Assembly: GCA_030524805.1 (NCBI GenBank)
Contig: JAUNFY010000015.1
Span: forward strand, 1-50,746
Source: Bacteroidales bacterium
Lineage (GTDB): Bacteria > Bacteroidota > Bacteroidia > Bacteroidales > Muribaculaceae
Direction: 5' to 3'
DNA length: 50,746 nt
The notes beneath the pieces are model-generated. The model was given only the letters and a program-made list of their open reading frames with translations. It did no database searches and was not told the DNA's origin. Shown here in pieces: positions 1 through 7,502 of the stretch. The position numbers and the translations under genes are program-made. Every line of letters begins with the position of its first letter. The stretch's first letter is position 1.

Positions 1-17
1 TGGGGAATCTTGGGGAT

Positions 18-59
18 AATAGCGAAGGCTGCTCCGGAGTTGGGGCAGCCTTCGCTATT
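18..59 (-). terminator. Hairpin after the RND pump gene
   Basis: A 15-bp perfect inverted repeat (18-32 with 45-59, arm AATAGCGAAGGCTGC), extended by three weaker pairs, lies just past the stop of the pump gene read on the minus strand. There is no clear U tract, so it may be a terminator, a 3' RNA stabiliser or a REP-like palindrome. The motif TTCGCTATT recurs 18 bp away (51 and 69), reaching the stop codon. Confidence 0.5.
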
Positions 60-75
60 GGATGGGCTTTCGCTA

Positions 76-3000
76 TTAGATGGCGGAGCCGGGCGATTGG
101 GGCGTCTGGGGTGATTGGGGCGGTTGCGGGGTCTGGGGCGGGGTGGCGGTGGGGGCGGGGTCTTTGAAGAGGCCGGAGAGGTAGCGCTCGTTGAAGCGCT
201 GCATGAGGTCCCAGAAGGTGGGCACAAACAGCGTGCCGATCAGCGCGTTCATCGCCATGCCGAACACTACGGCCGTGCCCAGCTCGATGCGGCTGTTGGC
301 GCCTGCGCCGGTGGCGAACATCATCGGCATCACGCCGAACACGAATGCCAGCGCCGTCATCATGATGGGGCGGAACCGTATCACCCCGGCATTGTGGGCC
401 GCCTGCATTATGGGTTGGCCGCTCTTGCGGAAATCCATCGCGTATTCCACAATCAGGATGGCGTTTTTGGCCGACATGCCTATGAGCAATATCAGGCCTA
501 TCTGCGTGTAGACGCTGATCGACTGGCTCATGAAGATGCAGCCGAGCACGGTGCCGAGTATAGCTACCGGAGTGGCGAGTATCACGGCGATAGGGTCGGT
601 CCAGCTTTCATACTGAGCGGCGAGCACGAGTATCGTCATTATGATGGCGAAGATGAACACGAACGAGATGGTGGTGCCAGACTGCGTTTCCTGATATGCG
701 ATGCCGGTCCAGGCGTAGGAGTAATTCTTGCCTAATGTCTCGCGCATCAGCTGCTCCATCCCCTCGATGGCCTCCGACGAGGAGACGCCATGCGCCGGAT
801 TGATGGTGACAGAAGCCGATTCATACATGTTGTAACGGTTCACCGTGGCCTGTCCCATCACGGGCTCCACGCTCGCGAACGAGGAGAAGGGCACCATGCT
901 CCCGTCGGTATTCCTCACCGAGAGGCGCATCACGTCGCCCACGTCGCGTCGCGATGCCGGGTCGCCCTGCAGCCGCACCTGATATACGCGGTCGAACTCC
1001 ACGAAATCGTTGACGTAGTTGCCGCCCATGTAGCCGCTGAGAGTGGTGAAGATGTCGGAAAGTTCAAGACCGAAGCTCTCCGCCTTGTCGCGGTTGATGT
1101 TGAGCTGATATTGCGGCACGACGCCCTGATACATCGTGGTGAGCGAAGAGAAACGCGGGTCGTCGGCCACAGCCTCCTTCAGGCGGTCGATGGCCTTCAG
1201 CATCTCCACGGCTCCGAGCGAATTGATGTCGAGCAGGTTCATCTCCAGGCCCGACGACATGCCGAGTCCCGGGATGGCCGGCGGATTGACGGCGAAGATC
1301 GATGCACTTTGTATCTTGCTGCCTATCTCCTCGGTGCGCGCCATGATGGCATCCACGCTCTCGCTGCGTCCGCGATCCTTCCAGGGCTCGAGCATCACCA
1401 TCACCGTGCCGCCGTTGGAAGCGGCGCCTCCTCCCATGAGCGAGAAGCCGGAGATGGTCATCACATCCTTAACGCCCGGAATCTTCCTTATCTCGCCGGC
1501 CAGCTGATCGGTCACTTTCTCGGTGCGTTCGAGCGAGGCGCCCGTGGGGAGCTGCACCGAAGTCATGAAATATCCCATGTCTTCCGAGGGGATGTAGCTC
1601 GTAGGCCACTTTATGAAGCCCCAGAAGGCGGCCGCCGCGATGGCGAGGAAGATGCAGATCGAGATGCCGGCATGGCGCAGCATCAGGCTCACGATGCGGT
1701 CGTAGAGTTTCTCGGTCTTCGCCCAGGCGTAGTTAAACCAACGGTAGATGAAGAACCGCGATTCGGTGCGCGGCTTGAGGAAGAGGGCGCAGAGGGCCGG
1801 GGTGAGGGTGAGTGCGTTGAAGCCCGAGAAGGCGGTGGAGACAGCGATGGTGAGCGCGAACTGCTTGTAGAGCTGCCCCGTGATGCCGGAGATGAAAGCC
1901 GTGGGGATAAACACCGAGAGGAGCACCAGCACTTCGCCCACCACCGGGCCCGTGAGTTCCTTCATGGCCTTCTCGGCGGCCTCATGGCGCGTGATGTCGC
2001 CCTTGTCGACAAGGCGCGAGCAGTCTTCCACCACCACGATGGCGTCGTCGACCACGATGGCTATTGCCAGCACAAGGCCGAAGAGCGAGAGGGTGTTGAG
2101 CGAGAAGCCCATTATCTTCATCACGGCGAAAGTGGCGATGAGCGATACGGGGATGGTGATCATCGGAATCACCACGGCCCGCCAGTTCTGCAGGAAGATG
2201 AGGATCACCAGCATCACGATGAGCGACGTGAGGAGGAACGTCATGAAAAGGTCGTGGACCGATTCCTTCACGTAGTCGGTGGCGTTCATGATGATGGAGA
2301 AGTGCACTCCGTCGGGCAGATATTCCGAGAGGCGGTCGAGCTCGTCGATGCACCCTTTCGCCACGTCGAGGGCGTTGGCACCCGGCAGCTGGTTGATGCC
2401 GATGGCGCATCCGGCCTGTCCGTTGATGGTGGAGCTGTTGGAATAGCTGTTCGAACCGAGGTCGATCTTCGCCACATCCTTGAGGCGGAGCATGCCGGTG
2501 CCGTCGCTGCGGATCACGATGTCGCCGAACTCCTCGGGCGACGAGAGGCGTCCGCGGCTGACGAGCGTGTATTCAAACGCCGTGTTGGTGTTGAGAGGAG
2601 GCTGACCTACCGATCCGGCGCTCACTTCGATGTTTTGCGACCGGATAGCCGCCGAGACGTCGGCCGGCGTGAGGTTGCGGATGCGCATCGCTTCCGGATC
2701 GAGCCATACGCGCATGCTGTAGTCGCCGCCGCCGAAGGCCTGCACGCCGCCCACACCCTCCACGCGGCTGAGCGGGTTGATGAGGTTGAGCTCGGCGTAA
2801 TTGGTGAGGTAAAGTGCGTCGTAGCGCTGCGGGTCGTCGGCAAGGAGGGCCACGAAGAGAATCTGGTTGCTCGCCTCTTTGTTGACGCTCACGCCCTGCT
2901 GTGCCACTTCGGAGGGAAGCGTGCTGCTGATGAGCGAGATACGGTTCTGCACGTTGACGGCTGCCTGGTCGAGGTCGGTGCCGTTTTCAAAAGTGATGGT

Positions 3001-3273
3001 GAGCGAGTAGCTGCCGTCGCTGCCCGAATTGCTGCTCATGTAGAGCATGCCTTCCACACCGTTGACCTGCTGCTCGATGGGTACGCCTACGGTCTGAGCC
3101 ACGGTGGTGGCGGAGGCTCCGGGATAGGAAGCGCTCACCATCACGGTGGGAGGCGTGATGTCGGGATATTGCGCCACCGGCAGCGAGAAATAGCACATCG
3201 TGCCCGCCAGCACCATCAGCACGGCGATGACGGTGGCGAAAATAGGGCGGTCGATAAAAAACTTGGAGAACAT
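76..3273 (-). CDS. RND multidrug efflux pump, HAE1/AcrB family, inner membrane
   Basis: Proton-driven tripartite efflux transporter (ACR_tran family, 1065 aa, close to the usual 1040-1060). The N-terminus (FIDRPIFATVIAVLM, then PVAQYPDITPPTV) is the classic first membrane helix and periplasmic porter start. The proton-relay aspartates are at D409-D410 (AIVVDDAIVVVED) and the partner lysine at K936 (GMSAKNAILIVEYA), so the pump itself looks functional. It lies 7 bp after the adaptor gene and is last in an outer membrane factor-adaptor-pump operon. The odd feature is a low-complexity Pro/Gln/Thr tail, about residues 1038-1065, encoded by G-rich DNA. Substrates cannot be read from sequence. Confidence 0.95.
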   Translation of the reverse strand: MFSKFFIDRPIFATVIAVLMVLAGTMCYFSLPVAQYPDITPPTVMVSASYPGASATTVAQTVGVPIEQQVNGVEGMLYMSSNSGSDGSYSLTITFENGTDLDQAAVNVQNRISLISSTLPSEVAQQGVSVNKEASNQILFVALLADDPQRYDALYLTNYAELNLINPLSRVEGVGGVQAFGGGDYSMRVWLDPEAMRIRNLTPADVSAAIRSQNIEVSAGSVGQPPLNTNTAFEYTLVSRGRLSSPEEFGDIVIRSDGTGMLRLKDVAKIDLGSNSYSNSSTINGQAGCAIGINQLPGANALDVAKGCIDELDRLSEYLPDGVHFSIIMNATDYVKESVHDLFMTFLLTSLIVMLVILIFLQNWRAVVIPMITIPVSLIATFAVMKIMGFSLNTLSLFGLVLAIAIVVDDAIVVVEDCSRLVDKGDITRHEAAEKAMKELTGPVVGEVLVLLSVFIPTAFISGITGQLYKQFALTIAVSTAFSGFNALTLTPALCALFLKPRTESRFFIYRWFNYAWAKTEKLYDRIVSLMLRHAGISICIFLAIAAAAFWGFIKWPTSYIPSEDMGYFMTSVQLPTGASLERTEKVTDQLAGEIRKIPGVKDVMTISGFSLMGGGAASNGGTVMVMLEPWKDRGRSESVDAIMARTEEIGSKIQSASIFAVNPPAIPGLGMSSGLEMNLLDINSLGAVEMLKAIDRLKEAVADDPRFSSLTTMYQGVVPQYQLNINRDKAESFGLELSDIFTTLSGYMGGNYVNDFVEFDRVYQVRLQGDPASRRDVGDVMRLSVRNTDGSMVPFSSFASVEPVMGQATVNRYNMYESASVTINPAHGVSSSEAIEGMEQLMRETLGKNYSYAWTGIAYQETQSGTTISFVFIFAIIMTILVLAAQYESWTDPIAVILATPVAILGTVLGCIFMSQSISVYTQIGLILLIGMSAKNAILIVEYAMDFRKSGQPIMQAAHNAGVIRFRPIMMTALAFVFGVMPMMFATGAGANSRIELGTAVVFGMAMNALIGTLFVPTFWDLMQRFNERYLSGLFKDPAPTATPPQTPQPPQSPQTPQSPGSAI

Positions 3274-3280
3274 AAAGCGG

Positions 3281-4405
3281 TTATTTTACGGTGTGGGGGG
3301 TTACTTGCATGCCGTTTCTTACGGAGAGGAGGGCTTCGGTGACGTAGCGGTCGCCGGCCGAGAGGCCTTCGGTGATGACACGCAGCGAGTCGCGGTAGAG
3401 CTCACCGGTCTTCACCGGCGTGTAGACCACCTTGTCGGAATCGTTGACCACATATACGTATTTGCCGAGCTGGTCGGTGCCGATCGAGGAGTCCTTGATG
3501 AGGATGGCCTTCGGGTTCACTCCGTAGGGGAGGCTCACCGTGGCATACATGCCGTCTTTGAGCTCGTTGTATTTGTTGTCGATCATACCCTGCAGCCGCA
3601 GTGTGCCGGTCTTGGAGTTGACCGAAGGCGACTGGTAGTAGAGGTCGGCGGTGTAGGAATGGGGCAGCGTCTCGCTGAAGGCGATGGGGATGTTGCGGTA
3701 GAGCGACTGGTCCATTCCCCCTTTCTGGCCCACCATGTTCTCATATTGCGAGTCTTCGATGTCGAAACAGGCCACCATTTCTGAGATGTCGTAGATGGTG
3801 CAGAGAGTCACGGGGGCAGCCTCGCCGCTGATGTAGTTGCCCGGGTCGAGGGTGCTGGAAGTGACGTAGCCCGCGAAAGGCGCCCTCACGGTGCAGTGCG
3901 ATAGGTTGAGGTTGGCCTGCCCCAAGGCCGCGCGTGCGTTCTTTATGGCTGCCTCGGCCTGCTCCATTGCCGACTTGGCCTGGATGACCTCTATCTGCGA
4001 CACGGCGTCGCTCTTCAGCGCCTCATTCAGCGCCTAATAGTTTTTCGAGGCATATTGATATTCGCTCTCGGCAGTGGCGAGGGCAGCCGAAGCCTGGGCT
4101 GCCGCCTCGCGGTATTTGTCAGGCTCGATGGTGAATAGCACCTGCCCTTTGCTGACGTAGGCCCCGCTTTCATAGTTTTTGGAGAGGATGGTGCCGTTGA
4201 CGCGCCCGACAACCTGGGCGGTTGTGCCGGCGCTGATGAGGCCGGGATATGTCTTGTGGAGCACGATGGAGTCCACTTCGGGCAGGGCCACGTTGATGAC
4301 CGGTGTGGCCGACGCGGCGTCTTTGCGGTCGCTCTTTTTGCAAGCGCTGAGTCCGGCCGCTATGAGGGAAGATGCGAGTATGAGATGGAGTGCGGTAGAT
4401 TTCAT
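3281..4405 (-). pseudogene. RND periplasmic adaptor (AcrA-like lipoprotein) interrupted by an in-frame amber codon
   Basis: Membrane-fusion protein joining the RND pump to the outer membrane channel. It has a lipoprotein signal with lipobox LSAC (Cys about residue 21), followed by the lipoyl/hairpin and beta-barrel regions expected of the family. Codon 124 is TAG (plus-strand positions 4034-4036), in the coiled-coil hairpin between YQYASKNY and ALNEALKSDAVSQ. The reading frame is the same on both sides (402 nt between the two start points, divisible by 3), so this is a nonsense change, not a frameshift. Without it the protein would be 374 aa, a normal length. A GTG at 4001-4003 could restart translation but would lack the signal peptide. 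Alternatives are a sequencing error, a strain polymorphism, or read-through. Confidence 0.85.
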
Positions 4406-4483
4406 AGTATAAGGAGTTTTGATTAAGGATTTTCTTTATTGAGCGATCGGACATCATGGCCGGCAGGCCTCAGGCGTGGGCGG

Positions 4484-5890
4484 TTATTCCCATCCGCCGC
4501 CGAGCGCCTGGTAGAGCGCCACCACGGCGTTGAGGGCGTTGCGGCGGGCCTCGATGCGCGAGTCCTGGTTTTCAAGATAACTGATCTGTGCGTCGACCAC
4601 ATTGCTGAAAGGGGAGAGCCCCTTCTTGTAGAGCTCCACCGAGAGGTCGAGCGATTCGCGGCTCGCCTCCACGGCGTCTTCCATCAGTTCGTAGGTGCGG
4701 ATTGAGGATTTGTAGGTAGTGGTGGCGTTGTCGACATCTATCACGGCGTTCATCACGGTGTAGTTGTAGTTGTAGACAGCAGCCTCGAGCTGTGCGCGGG
4801 CCTCGGCGGTGCGGTAGTTGCGGGCGAGTCCGTCGAAGAGGGTCCAGCTCAGCGTGGGCTGTATTTCCCAATACATGCTGTGGCGGCCGAAGAGATTGCC
4901 GGCATCGTGGGCCTGGGTGCCGATGCTGCCGTTGAGGGTGAGGGTGGGGAGGAAATCTTTCTTGGCGACACCGACCTGCGCCGCATATCCGGCAAGCTGC
5001 GCCTCGGCCTGCCTTATGTCGGGGCGACGGCGCAGGAGGTCGGCCGGCACTCCGAGGTCGGCGCCGTAGATGATGCGCATCGGGGCGATCGGGACGGAGA
5101 GCCACTGATGTATCTCGGAAGGATAGGTGGCGGTGAGTAGCCCGAGCGAATTGATGGCGCTCTCTATCATCGACTCAAGTGTCGGAATGGATGCCTTGGT
5201 CGTTGCCACCACATTTTTCGACTGCGACACTTCCAGTTTGTCGCCGATGCCGGCCTTGAAGCGTGCCTGCACTATGGCGAGCACTTTTTCCTGCTCGGCA
5301 AGGTGGCTTTTGGCTACTTCGAGCTCACGCTGATAGGTGCGCAGGGTGATGTAGGCTTTCGCAACGTTGGCGGCGAGCGATACCATCACCCCGTCGTATT
5401 CGGCGCGCGAGGCATTGTAGGCGGCCTTTCCCGCCTTTACGTTCTGGGTGATCTTGCCGAAGAGGTCGATTTCCCACTGCGCGGAGGCTCCGAGCGAGAA
5501 ATAGTCGTAGGCGGAGGAATTCACCACGGTCTTTGAAGTGGCGCCGGAGTTCTGCCCCTTCACCCATCCGGCCGAGAGGTCGATGGTGGGGAAATAGGAT
5601 GAGCGGGCGGCATCGAGCGATTTCTTCGCCATCTCGATGCGCGCCACGGCAGCGCCGACGTCGTAGTTGCCGCGCTGAGCCATGGAGATGAGCGAGTCGA
5701 GATCCGCGTCGCCGAAGGTTTTCCACCAGTCGTCGTCGGAAGGGAGTTTCTGGGTGAACTGCGACACGTATTCCCAGTGGCCGGGAATGGAGTCGAGCAG
5801 CCATCTGTCGGGCTTGTCGTCTGCGCTTGCCCGGTAGATGCAGAATATGGCGGATATGGCGGCCAAAGCCGGTCTTAAGTGTGTTTTCAT
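4484..5890 (-). CDS. Outer membrane efflux channel, TolC/OprM (NodT-like) family
   Basis: Trimeric outer membrane channel of the RND system; 468 aa, the family's usual length, with two OEP repeats. Family marks include WWKTFGDADLDSLI near the N-terminus, the central RRRPDIRQAEAQLAGYAAQVGVA block and PTLTLNGSIG after it. The N-terminus has a Sec-type signal (PALAAISAIFCIYRASA); a Cys is present but the residue before it is Phe, so it is not a good lipobox, unlike many OprM relatives. It is first in the operon, 78 bp before the adaptor. No consensus TTG-N20-TAnnTTTG promoter is obvious upstream of its start. Confidence 0.93.
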   Translation of the reverse strand: MKTHLRPALAAISAIFCIYRASADDKPDRWLLDSIPGHWEYVSQFTQKLPSDDDWWKTFGDADLDSLISMAQRGNYDVGAAVARIEMAKKSLDAARSSYFPTIDLSAGWVKGQNSGATSKTVVNSSAYDYFSLGASAQWEIDLFGKITQNVKAGKAAYNASRAEYDGVMVSLAANVAKAYITLRTYQRELEVAKSHLAEQEKVLAIVQARFKAGIGDKLEVSQSKNVVATTKASIPTLESMIESAINSLGLLTATYPSEIHQWLSVPIAPMRIIYGADLGVPADLLRRRPDIRQAEAQLAGYAAQVGVAKKDFLPTLTLNGSIGTQAHDAGNLFGRHSMYWEIQPTLSWTLFDGLARNYRTAEARAQLEAAVYNYNYTVMNAVIDVDNATTTYKSSIRTYELMEDAVEASRESLDLSVELYKKGLSPFSNVVDAQISYLENQDSRIEARRNALNAVVALYQALGGGWE

Positions 5891-6123
5891 AGCGAAATGA
5901 TGTGGTCTTTATTCATTAAGTTAACGCATGGGGTGTTTAATTGTTCAAGGGGCGTGGAGGGCGCTTTTCCGCCGGGTTGGGGCGGCCGGGAAAGGGGGAG
6001 GAAGGGAAGGATGGCAAAATGACGTGAGAACGCGAATGATATGTGAAGCCGTGTGAATTTTTATGGAAATTTGTTGCGTGGTAATTTAATTTTTGCTATC
6101 TTTGCAGATGAAATAGGGACAAC
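5891..6123. other. Divergent intergenic region between efflux operon and asparaginase
   Basis: This 233-bp gap separates divergent genes. It holds the asparaginase promoter near its right end. The left part, which should hold the efflux operon promoter, shows no good consensus; the middle is G-rich (around 5950-6010) with nothing recognised. Confidence 0.6.
6074..6104 (+). promoter_or_regulatory. Bacteroidetes-type promoter of the asparaginase gene
   Basis: A TTG -33 element (6074-6076), a spacer of exactly 20 bp and a perfect -7 element TATCTTTG (6097-6104) match the Bacteroidetes primary sigma (SigABfr) consensus. Transcription would start around 6110, giving a leader of roughly 13 nt before the ATG at 6124. 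Confidence 0.8.
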
Positions 6124-7161
6124 ATGGCATCTAAACAACAGAAAATATTATTGATTTATACGGGAGGCACTATCGGAATGATAGAAAATCCCGCCACGAA
6201 GGCGCTCGAACCTTTCGACTTCAATCATCTGCTTGACAATGTTCCAAAGATAAAGATGCTGGATTTTGAGATCGACAACTGCCAGTTTGACGTGCCGATA
6301 GATTCGGCGCAGATGGATCCGTCGCATTGGAGGCAGATAGCGAAGGTGATAGAAGACAATTATGCCGGCTATGACGGTTTTGTGATACTGCATGGCACCG
6401 ACACGATGGCCTACACCGCCTCGGCGCTCAGTTTCATGCTCAATAATCTCACCAAACCCGTGATAATCACCGGCTCGCAGTTGCCTATCGGCGAGGTGCG
6501 CACCGACGGAGAGGAAAACCTGATCACCGCCCTTCAGGTGGCGGCCGCCCGCGATGTGGATGGCGGCCCGATGGTGAGGGAGGTGGCCATATTGTTTCAG
6601 GATTCCCTTCTGCGCGGCAACCGCAGCACGAAGTTCTCGGCCGACAATTTCGATGCGTTCCAGTCGAGCAATTACCCCGTGCTGGCACATATCGGTCTGG
6701 CAATCAACTACAACAAGGAGGCGCTGCTCCGTCCCTCGCAGGGCAAGGAGTTCAAGGCCGAATATTTCATGGATACTAACGTGGCATTCCTCGATCTCTT
6801 TCCGGGCATACAGGAGAGCGTGGTGAGGGCTACGCTGAGCATCCCCGGGCTCAAGGGGGTGGTGCTGAAATCGTTTGGCGTGGGCAACGGCCCCAACAGC
6901 CCCTGGTTTTTCAACTGTATCCGTGATGCGGTGCAGAACGGGCTGCTGATAGTCAACGTGTCGCAGTGCAGCAACGGCATGGTGTCGCCGATGAAATATT
7001 CCGCCGGAGTGGGTCTCGCCAACGCGGGCATCATATCGGGCCACGACCTGACGTCGGAGGCAGCCATCACGAAGATGATGTATCTCTTCGGCATGGGCGC
7101 CACCCAGCAGCTCGCCGGCAAATACATGGAGAAAAACCTCCACGGCGAGCTTACGGAATAA
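6124..7161 (+). CDS. ansA: L-asparaginase, type I (cytosolic)
   Basis: Hydrolyses L-asparagine to aspartate and ammonia. Both catalytic signatures are present: YTGGTIGM at residues 12-19 (nucleophile Thr, probably T16) and HGTDTMAYTAS at 90-100 (T92, D93). The family Lys is in STKFSADNFDAF. At 345 aa and without a signal peptide it matches the cytosolic type I (AnsA) form rather than the periplasmic type II enzyme. It is monocistronic, with its own promoter 20 bp upstream and a strong terminator 90 bp downstream. The start is the only ATG before the first motif and fits the promoter. Confidence 0.95.
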   Translation: MASKQQKILLIYTGGTIGMIENPATKALEPFDFNHLLDNVPKIKMLDFEIDNCQFDVPIDSAQMDPSHWRQIAKVIEDNYAGYDGFVILHGTDTMAYTASALSFMLNNLTKPVIITGSQLPIGEVRTDGEENLITALQVAAARDVDGGPMVREVAILFQDSLLRGNRSTKFSADNFDAFQSSNYPVLAHIGLAINYNKEALLRPSQGKEFKAEYFMDTNVAFLDLFPGIQESVVRATLSIPGLKGVVLKSFGVGNGPNSPWFFNCIRDAVQNGLLIVNVSQCSNGMVSPMKYSAGVGLANAGIISGHDLTSEAAITKMMYLFGMGATQQLAGKYMEKNLHGELTE

Positions 7162-7216
7162 TGTCCGGGGCCGACCTTCGGCATCTCTACGCGCCTTCTT
7201 CGGCATCTACAAGCAA

Positions 7217-7247
7217 AAGCAAACTACACGCAATAAGCAAACTACAC
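7217..7247. repeat. 13-bp direct repeat
   Basis: AAGCAAACTACAC occurs at 7217-7229 and 7235-7247 (18-bp period), between the asparaginase stop and its terminator. It may be a slippage remnant; no function is evident. Confidence 0.7.
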
Positions 7248-7252
7248 AAAAG

Positions 7253-7297
7253 AATAATACCTGCATCGATATCTATCGGCGCAGGTATTATTTTTTA
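7253..7297 (+). terminator. Intrinsic terminator of the asparaginase gene
   Basis: Perfect 12-bp inverted repeat AATAATACCTGC (7253-7264) with GCAGGTATTATT (7281-7292), a 16-nt loop, running into a T-rich tract. The A-rich side could also serve the opposite strand weakly. Confidence 0.85.
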
Positions 7298-7502
7298 TTC
7301 AGAAAAGCTTAGCTATGGAGGAGAGCGCTCCATCTGCCGGCTTCGGCATACCCGCGGCCCTTGGCATCTACCCCCGGAATGCTTCCGGGGCACAGAACAG
7401 AATATCTCTGCCTTTGGGAATGCTGCCTTTGAGAATTCTTTCTTTTGGCTTCCTTTTTGGGAAGGCTTCCTTTTTGGAATTTCGGGCGACGGGGCAGGGG
7501 CT
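7298..7502. repeat. Repeat-rich spacer after the S9 peptidase gene
   Basis: No gene is supported here. A perfect hairpin CCCCGGAA-TGC-TTCCGGGG lies at 7372-7390 and a 14-bp direct repeat GGCTTCCTTTTTGG at 7447-7460 and 7464-7477. Phrases such as TTCGGCAT and TTTGGGAA/TTTTTGGAA also recur. The hairpin could end the minus-strand S9 transcript but has no U tract. Confidence 0.6.

Noticed and set aside
790-3342. 850-codon open frame on the plus strand opposite the RND pump gene
   Set aside because: It is a shadow of a GC-rich gene: the translation is His/Arg/Glu-rich without domains, while the minus strand carries a complete conserved pump.
4034-4036. Amber reassigned to an amino acid in this genome
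   Set aside because: No tRNA or recoding signal is visible here, and no other gene of the window has an internal TAG; a local nonsense change or error is simpler.
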